In this document: positions 1 to 8,296 of the stretch, piece by piece
How the letters are laid out: each line of letters starts with the position of its first letter
Numbering within the stretch: the first letter of the stretch is position 1
Assembly (NCBI GenBank): GCA_038248655.1
Contig: JBBRXG010000003.1
Coordinates: 16,162-80,161, forward strand
Reading direction: 5' to 3'
DNA from: DATBLE01 sp038248655
Lineage (GTDB): Bacteria > Actinomycetota > Thermoleophilia > Gaiellales > Gaiellaceae
DNA length: 64,000 nucleotides
Translations under genes and position numbers: made by a program
Notes under the pieces: generated by a model
Seen by the model: the letters and a program-made list of their open reading frames with translations, nothing else
Told to the model about the DNA's origin: nothing
Database searches by the model: none

Positions 1-305
1 CCGCACAGGTCGTGCAGGGCGGCGTCGATCGCCGACCGGGCCGCGAACTGCTCGGCCGGCAGACGCCCGAGCACCTCTTCGAGCGCGAACGGATCGTCTC
101 CGAGGTCGCCGGCGACGAGCTCCGCATACCCGAGCGCGGACTCGGCCGACTCGTCATACCGATCGATCGGCGCCCCCTCCCCGAACCCGGACACTCCCTC
201 GTGGCGGATCTCGACCTCGACCACGTCGGCCCTGTCCTGCGAGCCCCGCGCGATCGTGAACGTCTCGGCCAGCTCGAGAGAGACGATCCGGGCCCTCAAC
301 TCCAC
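1..305 (-). CDS. Dipeptide epimerase, N-terminal part (runs off the window)
   Basis: About 101 N-terminal residues of an enolase-superfamily protein are visible; the C-terminal barrel with the catalytic Lys and metal ligands lies outside the window. Seen: the capping-domain pattern with AETFTIARGSQ near residue 12 and GEGAPIDRYDES near residue 39. This resembles the L-Ala-D/L-Glu epimerase branch, which epimerises murein-derived dipeptides in the cytoplasm. The GTG start is chosen because a -10-like TAGTGT sits exactly 6 nt upstream, as for many genes here. Substrate specificity cannot be judged without the C-terminus. Confidence 0.75.
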   Translation of the reverse strand, partial: MELRARIVSLELAETFTIARGSQDRADVVEVEIRHEGVSGFGEGAPIDRYDESAESALGYAELVAGDLGDDPFALEEVLGRLPAEQFAARSAIDAALHDLC

Positions 306-310
306 GCCGG

Positions 311-317
311 TACACTA
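311..317. promoter_or_regulatory. Overlapping divergent -10 elements (epimerase / tRNA-Arg)
   Basis: The plus strand reads TACACT (311-316), 11 nt before the tRNA-Arg 5' end. The minus strand reads TAGTGT (317-312), 6 nt before the epimerase GTG. Both have A2 and T6, the most conserved -10 bases. No convincing -35 is seen. Confidence 0.45.
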
Positions 318-327
318 CGGCGCGCCA

Positions 328-400
328 GCGCCTGTAGCTCAGGGGATAGAGCGCGCGCCTCCGGAGCGCGAGGTCGCAGGTTCGATTCCTGCCAGGCGCA
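328..400 (+). tRNA. tRNA-Arg (anticodon CCG)
   Basis: A complete 73-nt cloverleaf. The acceptor GCGCCTG pairs with CAGGCGC, the discriminator is A, the anticodon stem is CGCGC/GCGCG with loop CTCCGGA, and the T arm is GCAGG-TTCGATT-CCTGC. It decodes CGG. CCA is not encoded. Confidence 0.97.
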
Positions 401-494
401 ATCGCGGTCGTCCGGAGGGGACTCGACACCGCTTCCCGGTTGCCGCCGCAGTAGGATGTGACGGCCATGCGGACGGACGACCCCCTCAGTACGA

Positions 495-1478
495 ATGCCC
501 AATCTGCCTCGCATCAAGCGGACGGGCGCGCCTGCGGCGGTCGAGGCAGTCGGCCCGCGCGAGCCGCGGCTCGCTGAGCTCACCGCCCACGGTCTCACCT
601 GGGCCCACCTCGACGCCCCGACAGCAGACGAGGCGGCCCAGCTGGCCGGGCGGTTCGGCTGGCACCCGCTCGACCTCGAGGACGTCCTCTCGAAGCGCCA
701 GCGGCCGAAGGTGGACGAGTACCCCGAGTACCTGTTCGTCGTCCTTCACTTCCCCGTGTACGACAAGGCAGTCCAGCGACTGAACGCCGGCGAGCTCGAC
801 GCCTTCCTCGGTCCCGGCTACCTCGTCACGCTGCCCACGGTCGAGCTCCTGCCGGTGACGCGGCTCTTCCTGCGCTGCAAGGAGGACGAGGAGCTGCGGG
901 AGAACCTGTTCTCGAAGGGGTCCGGCTACCTGCTCTACCACGTCCTCGACGATCTCTTCGACTACTGCTTCCCGATCCTCGACAAGATCGGTCACAAGCT
1001 CGACTCGATCGAGGACGAGATGTTCGTGGGCCGTGCCGAGGACGTCGTCCGCGATCTCTCGAACGTGAAGCAGGAGATCATCTCCTACCGCAAGATCATC
1101 AAGCCCGAGCGCTCGACCCTGCGTCTGCTCGAGCGACACGTGCCCCGCTACCTGCCGAAGGAGCTCGATCTCTACTTCGACGACATCGTCGACGCCTCGG
1201 AGCGGGTCTGGGACCTGCTCGACAACTACAAGGAGGTCGTCGAGGGCCTCGAGCAGACGAACGAGTCGGTGATCTCGCACCGGCAGAACAACGTGCTGCG
1301 CATTCTCACGGTGTTCAGCGTCGTGCTCCTCCCGCTGACGCTGATCTCCGGCATCTTCGGGATGAACGTCGACTTCCCCGGGTTCGGCACCGCCGAGGCG
1401 TTCTGGGTGATCGCCGGCGTGATGATCGGCCTGGCCGCCGGACTGGTCGGCTTCTTCCGCTACAAGCGCTGGCTCTGA
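495..1478 (+). CDS. corA: CorA-family divalent cation (Mg2+/Co2+) transporter
   Basis: A 327-residue inner-membrane channel subunit. It has a long cytoplasmic N-terminal domain, a charged helical stalk (about residues 160-260), TM1 at about 270-288 ending in the diagnostic GMN (289-291) followed by VDFPG, TM2 at about 303-322 and a basic tail FRYKRWL. The length and two-TM architecture are standard for CorA, which works as a homopentamer for Mg2+ uptake. It stands alone, followed by the HIT gene after 72 nt. A TAGGAT at 452-457 could be its -10, giving a short leader. Confidence 0.93.
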   Translation: MPNLPRIKRTGAPAAVEAVGPREPRLAELTAHGLTWAHLDAPTADEAAQLAGRFGWHPLDLEDVLSKRQRPKVDEYPEYLFVVLHFPVYDKAVQRLNAGELDAFLGPGYLVTLPTVELLPVTRLFLRCKEDEELRENLFSKGSGYLLYHVLDDLFDYCFPILDKIGHKLDSIEDEMFVGRAEDVVRDLSNVKQEIISYRKIIKPERSTLRLLERHVPRYLPKELDLYFDDIVDASERVWDLLDNYKEVVEGLEQTNESVISHRQNNVLRILTVFSVVLLPLTLISGIFGMNVDFPGFGTAEAFWVIAGVMIGLAAGLVGFFRYKRWL

Positions 1479-1550
1479 ACGGGAGTGCAAACCCGGTCCG
1501 CATCACGCACGTGACGCACCGATGAGCAGCGCGGACCCCAGGAGGCTCGG

Positions 1551-2036
1551 GTGGTGACGAAGCAGCTATGGGCACCGTGGCGGCTGGAGTACATCCGGCA
1601 GGCGGACGAGCTGGACGCGTGCGTGTTCTGCCGGGCAGCCGACGGGCCCGACGAGGATCTCCTCGTCGTCGATCGCGGCGAGGCCGCGTTCGTCCTCCTG
1701 AACAGGTTCCCGTACGCCTCCGGCCACCTGATGGTCGCCCCGTATCGACATGCCGGTGATTTCGGCGGGCTGTCGGACGCCGAGGCGCTCGAGTTGCACC
1801 GGCTGGCCGAGCGCGGGATCGCCGCGCTCGCCGAGACCTTCGAACCGCAGGGCTACAACCTCGGCTGGAACCTCGGACGGACCGCCGGCGCCGGCGTGGT
1901 CGACCACGTCCATCTGCACGTCGTGCCCCGCTGGGCGGGCGACACGAACTTCATGCCGGTGCTCGCCGACGTCAAGGTGCTGCCCGAGCACCTGAGCGAG
2001 ACGCGCGCGAAGCTGGCGGCGGCCTGGCCCCGTTAG
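1551..2036 (+). CDS. HIT-family nucleotide hydrolase/phosphorylase
   Basis: A 161-residue histidine-triad protein. Seen: a zinc-type CVFC pair (C24, C27) near the N-terminus, NRFPYASGHLMVAP in the middle, and the triad HVHLHVVPRW with H119, H121 and H123. It belongs to the branch often annotated Ap4A phosphorylase-like. Such enzymes cleave dinucleoside polyphosphates or AMP-lysine-type bonds through a covalent nucleotidyl-His intermediate. A GGAGG about 10 nt upstream supports the GTG start. Its last codons overlap the convergent gene by 4 nt. Confidence 0.88.
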   Translation: MVTKQLWAPWRLEYIRQADELDACVFCRAADGPDEDLLVVDRGEAAFVLLNRFPYASGHLMVAPYRHAGDFGGLSDAEALELHRLAERGIAALAETFEPQGYNLGWNLGRTAGAGVVDHVHLHVVPRWAGDTNFMPVLADVKVLPEHLSETRAKLAAAWPR

Positions 2037-2416
2037 GCGTTGCCGAAGAAGAGCGGTCGGCCGACGCGCGCCTCGACCCTCAGGTACCGCCAGAGCCGAA
2101 AGCCCTCCACCTCCGACTCGCGGACGAGGTTGCACACGGCCGCGACCGCCTCCAGTGACGGCGCGTCGGCCAGGATGTACGCCGTCCACGGCCAGGTCGC
2201 GGACGAGCCCACCATCAGCTCGTCGTCGTCGAGCGTGCCCAGCACCTCCAGCCCGAAGCGTCCGCCGAGGTCGGAGAACGCCCGGGTGATCCCCTCGACG
2301 ATCGACGGCACGCGCGCCGGCTCCTCGTCGAAGAAGCTCTGCGTCACGCCGATGCAGAAGAGAACGCGGAAACCCTCCCCGCGGACGTTCCGATAGCTCG
2401 CCGCCGTCTCGCCCAT
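2033..2416 (-). CDS. IacB-like protein of unknown function
   Basis: A 127-residue soluble protein. The segment RVLFCIGVTQSFFDEEP and the later GTLDDDELMVGSS, WPWTAYILAD and VEARVGRPL resemble, from memory, IacB of the indole-acetate catabolic (iac) clusters, whose role is not settled. It is divergent from the acyl-CoA dehydrogenase with 37 bp between starts, and IacA is itself acyl-CoA-dehydrogenase-like, so the pairing is suggestive. The ATG at 2416 is preferred over upstream starts because those would run into the neighbour's start region. A GGGAGA lies about 10 nt upstream. The name should be treated as tentative. Confidence 0.5.
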   Translation of the reverse strand: MGETAASYRNVRGEGFRVLFCIGVTQSFFDEEPARVPSIVEGITRAFSDLGGRFGLEVLGTLDDDELMVGSSATWPWTAYILADAPSLEAVAAVCNLVRESEVEGFRLWRYLRVEARVGRPLFFGNA

Positions 2417-2453
2417 CTTGCAACGTCTCCCGCCGCGTGAGACCGTACCAGCT

Positions 2454-3662
2454 GTGGAACGGCCGTTCACCAGTCGGGAGCGGGAGATCCTCGAGCTGAC
2501 AGGGCGACTCGCGGACGCGTTCGCCGAGCGCGCCCCCGGGCACGACCGCGAGTCGACCTTCCCCTTCGAGAACTACGAGGACATGCGCGAGGCCGGCTAT
2601 CTCGGCCTCACCGTCCCGGAGGAGCTCGGCGGAATGGGTGCGTCGCTGTGGGAGCTGATCGTCGCCCAGGAGCGCCTGGCGATGGGCGACGGCTCGACCG
2701 CCCTCGCTGTCAACATGCACGTCTCGCCGATCGGGCAGCTCGCCTCGCTCTGGCGTACGTCGGGCGACGTAGAGCTTGCGGACGTCCTCACCCGGGCCGG
2801 AGACGGCCGTCTCGTCTATGCGTCGATGTCGGCCGAGCCGGGCGACCCGCTCCTGATGAGCTCGACGACGATCGCGCGCCGCGTGGACGGCGGTTACCGG
2901 GTGACCGGCAAGAAGATCTTCGGCACCGAGTCGGCGGTCTGCACCGAATTCTCCACGCGCGCGCTCGACGAGGAGCGCGGCCGCGTGCTCTTCTTCCGCG
3001 TCCCGCGCGACGCCGACGGTCTCCGGTTCAAGGACACCTGGGACACGATGGGCATGCGGGGGACGCTCTCGAACGACTTCGAGCTGGAGAACGTGTTCGT
3101 GCCGGACGAAGCGATCTTCCACTCCTACCCGGCCGACCACTTCGACGGGACGATGCTGAAGACGGTGTGGGGCTGGGCGATGCCGACCTTCGGCGCCGTC
3201 TATCTGGGGATCGGCGCGGGCGCGACGGCGCTCGCGCGCGCGCAGGTCGAGGCCCGCGGACGGCAGGGCGACCCCCAGGTCCAGCACGTGTTCGCGGAGA
3301 TGGAGGTGCTGCTCGAGACGGCGCGCGCGGTGCTCTACCGTCACGCGCAGGAGATGGACAGCGGAGCCCTGTACTCGGTGCCGGTGCAGGACGGCATGGC
3401 TCGAGCCGTGCTGACGAAGTACGTGTGCACCAACAACGCCGTCGCGATCGTCGACCGGGCCCTCCACGTCGTCGGAGGAGCCGGCTACTTCCGTCGTCTC
3501 CCGCTCGAGCGGATGTACCGCGACGTCAGGGCGGGACCGATCATGCCGTACAACAACCTGGAGGCCCATGACCTGTTCGGGCGGAACGCGCTCGGGATCG
3601 AGATCGCGCCCGCCGTCCCGCTGGCCGCCGATGACGAGCCGTCGGCCAGCATCATCCCCTGA
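2454..3662 (+). CDS. Acyl-CoA dehydrogenase family flavoprotein
   Basis: A 402-residue protein with the complete family fold. It shows the N-terminal helical domain (ESTFPFENYEDMREAGYLG), the flavin-binding middle domain (YASMSAEPG, TGKKIFGTES) and the C-terminal helical domain (HVVGGAGYFRRLPLERMYRD). It should transfer hydride from a substrate C-C bond to FAD. Oddity: the usual catalytic-glutamate segment of the YEGTxE type after the RD motif reads MPYNNLEAHD, so the catalytic base is not obvious. The GTG at 2454 (VERPFTSRE) is chosen over an ATG at 2418 that abuts the divergent gene. It is probably the first gene of the catabolic cluster. Confidence 0.85.
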   Translation: MERPFTSREREILELTGRLADAFAERAPGHDRESTFPFENYEDMREAGYLGLTVPEELGGMGASLWELIVAQERLAMGDGSTALAVNMHVSPIGQLASLWRTSGDVELADVLTRAGDGRLVYASMSAEPGDPLLMSSTTIARRVDGGYRVTGKKIFGTESAVCTEFSTRALDEERGRVLFFRVPRDADGLRFKDTWDTMGMRGTLSNDFELENVFVPDEAIFHSYPADHFDGTMLKTVWGWAMPTFGAVYLGIGAGATALARAQVEARGRQGDPQVQHVFAEMEVLLETARAVLYRHAQEMDSGALYSVPVQDGMARAVLTKYVCTNNAVAIVDRALHVVGGAGYFRRLPLERMYRDVRAGPIMPYNNLEAHDLFGRNALGIEIAPAVPLAADDEPSASIIP

Positions 3663-3685
3663 ACGACCAACCGAGGAGGGACAGC

Positions 3686-4855
3686 ATGCAAGGAACACGT
3701 TCACGACGAGTGCTAGCCGCGCTGGCTGCGCTCGCCGCCACTGCCGTAACGGCCGGCAGCGCGGGTAGCGCGCCGAAGCCACCCGTTCATCTGGCGATGA
3801 TCTCGCCGCTGACCGGACCACTCTCGTTCGTCGGCGTCGACAACCTCGCCGGCGCACGCGCGGCCGTTCGGGAGATCAACGGGCAGGGCGGCGTCAAGGG
3901 GCGGCGCATCGTCCTCGACGTCTTCGACGACGGCTCCAACCCGTCGCAGGGCGTCGTCAACATGCAGCGAGTCGTCGGCAACAAGCAGTATCTCGGCGTC
4001 GTCGGCTCGGGCTTCAGCTCGGTCGGGCTCGCCGTCGCGCCGATCGTCTCCGCCGGACACATCCCGTACATCTCGATGGCCTCGTCGGCGGCGCAGGTCA
4101 CCCCGGCGAAGCCGTACTACTTCATGACGACCGCGACGAGCCGCCTCTTCGCGTACTCGATGGCGTTCGAGCTGCGCAAGGAGGGGATCAAGCGGATCGT
4201 CGTCATGGCCGACAACGGCGGCTTCGGGCAGGAGGGTGTGCGCAACGTCCGGGAGCTGGCGAAGGCCTTCGGGTTCACGATCGTCGACGAGATCATCTTC
4301 CCGCTCACCTCGACGACCTTCACCGCCGAGCTGAACAACGTCAAGAGCTCGAACGCAGAGGCGCTCTGGCTCTGGAACGCGACCACGCTGGCAGTGACGA
4401 TCACGAAGGAGATGCGCCAGCTGGGCCTGACGCAGAAGCTCGTCCTGACGGGCGGCAACGCCTCGGTCAACTACCTCCAGCCGGCCTGCCCGCAGGCGAA
4501 CGGAGCGCTGGTGAACACGTACCTCGGACCGATCGCCCAGTTCATCCGGAAGGACAACCCCTCGCGTGCAATCGCCCTGCGCGTGAACAAGCTGCTGGGC
4601 AAGCAGGGCTCGACCTTCAACTACGACGGCTACACCGCGGTGACGATGTTCAAGGCGGCGATGGAGCGCGGCGGCTTCTCGCGCGAGGCGATCAACCGGG
4701 CGCTCGAGACCAAGCTGAAAGGGTTCGCGGGCCCCGGCGGCCAGTACTACTACTCGGCCGTCAACCACTCCGGGCTCGGCTTGAAGAGCATGGTCGTGTC
4801 GCAGATCCGCGACTGCAAGATGCGGCCGATCGCGGGGCAGGCGCTGCCGAAGTAG
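3686..4855 (+). CDS. Branched-chain amino-acid-type ABC transporter substrate-binding protein
   Basis: A 389-residue exported type I periplasmic-binding-fold protein (Peripla_BP_6/LivK class). It has a signal peptide MQGTRSRRVLAALAALAAT with an Ala-rich cleavage region, then HLAMISPLTGPLSFVG, GGVKGRRIVLDVFDDGSNPSQG and a Ser-rich ligand site near VGSGFSSVG. There is no lipobox Cys. The AGGAGGG Shine-Dalgarno lies 6 nt before ATG. It sits 23 nt after the dehydrogenase and directly abuts the SDR. It is the likely partner of the LivMHFG genes that converge on it. Given the CoA ligases and monooxygenase nearby, the ligand may be an aromatic or other organic acid rather than an amino acid. Confidence 0.88.
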   Translation: MQGTRSRRVLAALAALAATAVTAGSAGSAPKPPVHLAMISPLTGPLSFVGVDNLAGARAAVREINGQGGVKGRRIVLDVFDDGSNPSQGVVNMQRVVGNKQYLGVVGSGFSSVGLAVAPIVSAGHIPYISMASSAAQVTPAKPYYFMTTATSRLFAYSMAFELRKEGIKRIVVMADNGGFGQEGVRNVRELAKAFGFTIVDEIIFPLTSTTFTAELNNVKSSNAEALWLWNATTLAVTITKEMRQLGLTQKLVLTGGNASVNYLQPACPQANGALVNTYLGPIAQFIRKDNPSRAIALRVNKLLGKQGSTFNYDGYTAVTMFKAAMERGGFSREAINRALETKLKGFAGPGGQYYYSAVNHSGLGLKSMVVSQIRDCKMRPIAGQALPK

Positions 4856-5578
4856 GTGGCTCTCAACGGCCGAGCCGCAGTCGTCACCGGCGCGGGGCAG
4901 GGTCTGGGCGAGGCGATTGCCCGGGCCCTGCACGCGCACGGGGCGGCGGTGGTGCTCGCGGATCTGAACGTGTCCCGGGCCGAGGCGGTTGCGCGCGCGC
5001 TGGGCGACCGCGCCTCGGCCGCGTTCGTCGACGTCCGCGAGCGCTCGTCTCTCGAGCGGCTACTCGACGACGTCACCGACCTCGACATCCTGGTCAACAA
5101 CGCCGCTCGCACGGTCGCGCGGCCGCTCTGGGAGATCGAGCAGGCGGAGTGGGACGACGTCCTGGCGACGAACCTGCGCGGCGTCTTCTTCGGGTGCCAG
5201 GTCGCCGGCCAGCGCCTGCGCGAGCGCGGCTGGGGGCGAATCGTGAACCTGGCGTCGATCGGCGGGCAGCAGCCGGGGGCGATGGGCGCCCACTATGCGG
5301 CCTCCAAGGCGGGGATCGTGATCGTGACGAAGCTGTTCGCCGCCGAGCTCGCGCCGACAGGCGTGACCGTCAACGCGGTCGCGCCGGCGGCGGTGCGCAC
5401 GCCCGCGTTCGACGAGCTCTCGGACGAGCAGCTCGAAGCGCTGAGGCGCCGGATTCCGGTCGGCCGCTTCGGCGAGCCCGCGGAGATCGGCGAGCTGGTC
5501 GCCTTCCTCTGCTCCGAGGCGGCAGGCTACGTCACCGGGGCGACGCTCGACGTCAACGGCGGCCTGCTGATGCGCTGA
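4856..5578 (+). CDS. Short-chain dehydrogenase/reductase (SDR)
   Basis: A 240-residue classical SDR. Seen: Rossmann TGAGQGLGEAIA (about 11-22), the NNAA motif at about 82, a catalytic Ser in LASIGG, YxxxK as YAASK and the C-terminal YVTGATLDVNGG. Asp after the second strand (VVLADLN) suggests NAD(H) preference. The GTG start follows the binding-protein stop with no gap, so the two are almost certainly co-transcribed. It probably oxidises a hydroxyl intermediate of the cluster's catabolic route; the substrate is unknown. Confidence 0.85.
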   Translation: MALNGRAAVVTGAGQGLGEAIARALHAHGAAVVLADLNVSRAEAVARALGDRASAAFVDVRERSSLERLLDDVTDLDILVNNAARTVARPLWEIEQAEWDDVLATNLRGVFFGCQVAGQRLRERGWGRIVNLASIGGQQPGAMGAHYAASKAGIVIVTKLFAAELAPTGVTVNAVAPAAVRTPAFDELSDEQLEALRRRIPVGRFGEPAEIGELVAFLCSEAAGYVTGATLDVNGGLLMR

Positions 5579-5586
5579 CGCCGGGC

Positions 5587-6657
5587 CTACGCCTCCGGCT
5601 CAGCGCGGCGCAGGCGCAGGCGCCTGCCGAGGCCGGCGACGGTCGGCAGAAGGCCGCGCGGCATGAACAGCATCACGACGATCAGGATCAGCGCGAAGAC
5701 GCCGAGCTCGAAGACGGCCGGCGCGGTCAGCGGGAGCTCGAAGCCGAGGAGGTGCTCGCGCGTCCCGAGGCCGCGCAGCTCGTCGCGAATCCAGACGATC
5801 GCCACCGCGCCGAGCACGGCTCCGTACACGCTGCCCAGGCCGCCGACCACGACCATCACGACGAACTCGATCGAGATCAGGAGGGGGAACGCGTCCGGCG
5901 AGAGAAACTGGAGCCGGAAGGCGTACAGTCCCCCGGCGAGCCCGGCGAAGGCGGCGGCGAGCACGAACAGGCGCAGCTTGTAGCCGGCGACGTCGATCCC
6001 GACGGAAGCCGCCTCCCGCTCGCCTGCCGCGATCGCCCGAAGCGCGCGCCCCGCCCGCGACCGGACCAGGTTGACCGCGATCACGAGCACGACCGCGACG
6101 AGCGCCCAGATCAGCGCGGCGAGCCGCCGCTTCGTCGGATCGGCGACGTCGGTGATCGTGTATCCGCCCACCGCGAGCGGCTTCGTGATCGAGAGGCCCG
6201 GGTCCTGGCCGCCGGTGAAGCGATCCTGGGCGAAGAGGACCGCGAGCACGATCAGGTGCAGCGCGAGGGTCGCGAACGCGAGGTAGTGACCCCGGAGCCG
6301 AAGCAGCGGCACCCCGACGACTGCGGCGACCGCCGCGGTCAGCACGGGCGCAGCGGCGACCGCGAGGAGCGGATGGATGCCGGCGTTCGGATCGACGTAG
6401 CGCGTGGCGGGGTCGACGCCCATCGTCAGGATCCCGGCCGTGTACGCGCCCAGGATGTAGAAGGCGCCCTGGCCGAGCGAGATCTGCCCGGCGAAGCCCA
6501 TCAGCAGCGAGAGCCCGATCGCGACCATCGCGGCGAGGCCCATGTCGAGGTAGATCGGCAGGTGATCGCTGCCGAGGCGGAAGGCGAGCCAGACGGCGAC
6601 CGCGCCGCCGGCCGCGATCGCGAGCACGCGCCCCGCAGCGAGCGTCCCCGCCCTCAC
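5587..6657 (-). CDS. livM: ABC transporter permease, LivM-type
   Basis: A 356-residue hydrophobic permease with about ten membrane segments, including MGFAGQISLGQGAFYILGAY and the cytoplasmic coupling loop RALRAIAAGEREAASVGIDV, typical of LivM. The GTG start overlaps the livH stop (GTGA), which sets the start. It forms the heterodimeric channel with LivH. The gene ends 9 nt from the convergent SDR. Confidence 0.9.
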   Translation of the reverse strand: MRAGTLAAGRVLAIAAGGAVAVWLAFRLGSDHLPIYLDMGLAAMVAIGLSLLMGFAGQISLGQGAFYILGAYTAGILTMGVDPATRYVDPNAGIHPLLAVAAAPVLTAAVAAVVGVPLLRLRGHYLAFATLALHLIVLAVLFAQDRFTGGQDPGLSITKPLAVGGYTITDVADPTKRRLAALIWALVAVVLVIAVNLVRSRAGRALRAIAAGEREAASVGIDVAGYKLRLFVLAAAFAGLAGGLYAFRLQFLSPDAFPLLISIEFVVMVVVGGLGSVYGAVLGAVAIVWIRDELRGLGTREHLLGFELPLTAPAVFELGVFALILIVVMLFMPRGLLPTVAGLGRRLRLRRAEPEA

Positions 6658-7526
6658 GCCACCTGCTCCTTCCGCGCCCGCCAGCCGATCAGGACGAGCA
6701 TGATCACGAGCGCCGCGGCAAGCTCGTACTGGCGTGCCTGGTGGATCCCGATCCGGTCGCCGTACGCGACCACGAGCTGCTCGGCGATGCCGAGCACGAG
6801 CCCGCCGACGAACGCGAGCCGGATCGAGACGAGCCCGCCGAAGGCCGCCGCCGCGAACCCGTTGACCGCGATCGACACGTCTGCGTCGTAGGTGACCGGG
6901 ACGATCGGCGTCACCAGCAGGCCGCCGATCGCCGACAGGAGCGCGGAGACGGAGAAGGTGGCGATCGCGACCGACCGCAGCGAGAGGCCGACGAGCTCGG
7001 CGGCGCGCACCGAGTCCGCCGTCGCGACCAGGGCGTGCCCGAGGATCGTGCGGTGCAGCAGGAGGGTCAGAAGCAGCGTCGCGACCACAGTCACGCCGGC
7101 GATCAGCACGTACTGCGGCTGGACGACGACCCCGCCGACCTCCCAGGCTCGCGCGGAGACCGCCGGGTACGTGTGCGGCCGGTCTCCGAACCCGAGCAGC
7201 TCGGCCGCCTGCGCGAGGAAGGCGATCCCGAGCGTGATCACGAGACTCGCGAGCGGGGTGGTCAGGCCCCGGATCCCGACGGCGACGAAGCCGGTGGCCG
7301 CGCCGACGAGGGCGACGATCGCAACGGCAGCGGCGGCCGCGGCCGGAATCGGCCATCCGTGGTCGACGAACCAGACGGTGAACTGGCCGCCGAGGACGGC
7401 GAATGCGCCCTGGGCGAAGTTGACGATGTTGGTGGTGCGGAAGATGAGCGCGAACGAGATTCCGACGAGCGCGAACGCCGAGCCGACCGACAGGCCCAGG
7501 ACGATCGTCTGCACCAGCTGGGTCAC
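6654..7526 (-). CDS. livH: ABC transporter permease, LivH-type
   Basis: A 290-residue permease with about eight membrane segments. The N-terminal LSVGSAFALVGISFALIFRT and NIVNFAQGAFAVLGG are hallmark LivH segments, and the coupling helix region reads LVATADSVRAAELVGL. It overlaps livF upstream (GTGA) and livM downstream (GTGA), so the four transport genes are translationally coupled in the order livG-livF-livH-livM. Confidence 0.9.
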   Translation of the reverse strand: MTQLVQTIVLGLSVGSAFALVGISFALIFRTTNIVNFAQGAFAVLGGQFTVWFVDHGWPIPAAAAAAVAIVALVGAATGFVAVGIRGLTTPLASLVITLGIAFLAQAAELLGFGDRPHTYPAVSARAWEVGGVVVQPQYVLIAGVTVVATLLLTLLLHRTILGHALVATADSVRAAELVGLSLRSVAIATFSVSALLSAIGGLLVTPIVPVTYDADVSIAVNGFAAAAFGGLVSIRLAFVGGLVLGIAEQLVVAYGDRIGIHQARQYELAAALVIMLVLIGWRARKEQVA

Positions 7527-8296
7527 CCGCCCACCCCGAGCCCGCCGCCGAGGTACGCGGCACGAACGAGCGGGTCCCGCTCGAGCTCCTTCGCCGGCCC
7601 CTCGAGCACCACTCGCCCGGTCTCGAGCACGTAGGCCCGCTCGCAGACGTGGAAGGCGAGCGCCGCGTTCTGCTCGACGAGCAGCAGCGCGACCCCCTCC
7701 TGCTCGTTCAGCGCGAGCAGGAACTCCGAGAGATCCTGGACGACCAGCGGCGCGAGCCCGAGCGAGAGCTCGTCGACCGCCAGCAGTCGCGGCTGGGCCA
7801 TCAGAGCGCGGCCGATCGCGACCATCTGCTGCTCGCCGCCCGACGTCTTGCCGGCAGGCCGGTCCCGCAGCTCGCGCAGCTTCGGGAGCAGCTCGTAGAC
7901 GGCCTCCAGCCTGGACTGCACGTCGGCCTTCCGCCGCGTGTAGCGGAGCGTCGAGGAGAGGAGCTCGCCGCTGAACTCGCGCCCGAAGGCGCCCAGGAGG
8001 AGATTGGCCTCGACGGGAAGGGTGGCGAAGACCTGCCGCCCCTCCGGGACCTGCGTGACGCCGAGGCGGACGATCGCGCGCGGCGAGTGGCCGGTGACGT
8101 CGCGACCGTCGATCCGCACCCGCCCCGCCGCCGGCTTCACGAGGCCGCAGATCGCGTTCAGGAGCGAGCTCTTGCCGGCCCCGTTCGGCCCGATCAGCGC
8201 GACCCGCTCCCCGGGCTCCAGCCGGAGCGTGACTCCGTCGACGGCGACCGCGGGTCCGTAGCGAACGGCGAGGTCGGCGACCTCGAGCAGCGTCAT
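7523..8296 (-). CDS. livF: ABC transporter ATP-binding protein, LivF-type
   Basis: A 257-residue ATPase. Walker A is GPNGAGKSS (about 38-46), the Q-loop region reads VPEGRQVF, the signature is TSGGEQQM, Walker B is RLLAVDELSLGL with catalytic Glu, and the H-loop is LLVEQN with Gln where His is usual, as is common in LivF proteins. The ATG overlaps the livG stop (ATGA). It energises LivHM import together with LivG. Confidence 0.9.
   Translation of the reverse strand: MTLLEVADLAVRYGPAVAVDGVTLRLEPGERVALIGPNGAGKSSLLNAICGLVKPAAGRVRIDGRDVTGHSPRAIVRLGVTQVPEGRQVFATLPVEANLLLGAFGREFSGELLSSTLRYTRRKADVQSRLEAVYELLPKLRELRDRPAGKTSGGEQQMVAIGRALMAQPRLLAVDELSLGLAPLVVQDLSEFLLALNEQEGVALLLVEQNAALAFHVCERAYVLETGRVVLEGPAKELERDPLVRAAYLGGGLGVGG

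Noticed and set aside
154..598. Open frames across tRNA-Arg with phrases like QESNLRPRAP
   Set aside because: Classic spurious translations of a tRNA gene's antisense strand; the tRNA itself explains the sequence.
5149..6891. A 580-codon open frame spanning the SDR and livM on the plus strand
   Set aside because: It is an alternate-frame shadow of two well-supported genes.
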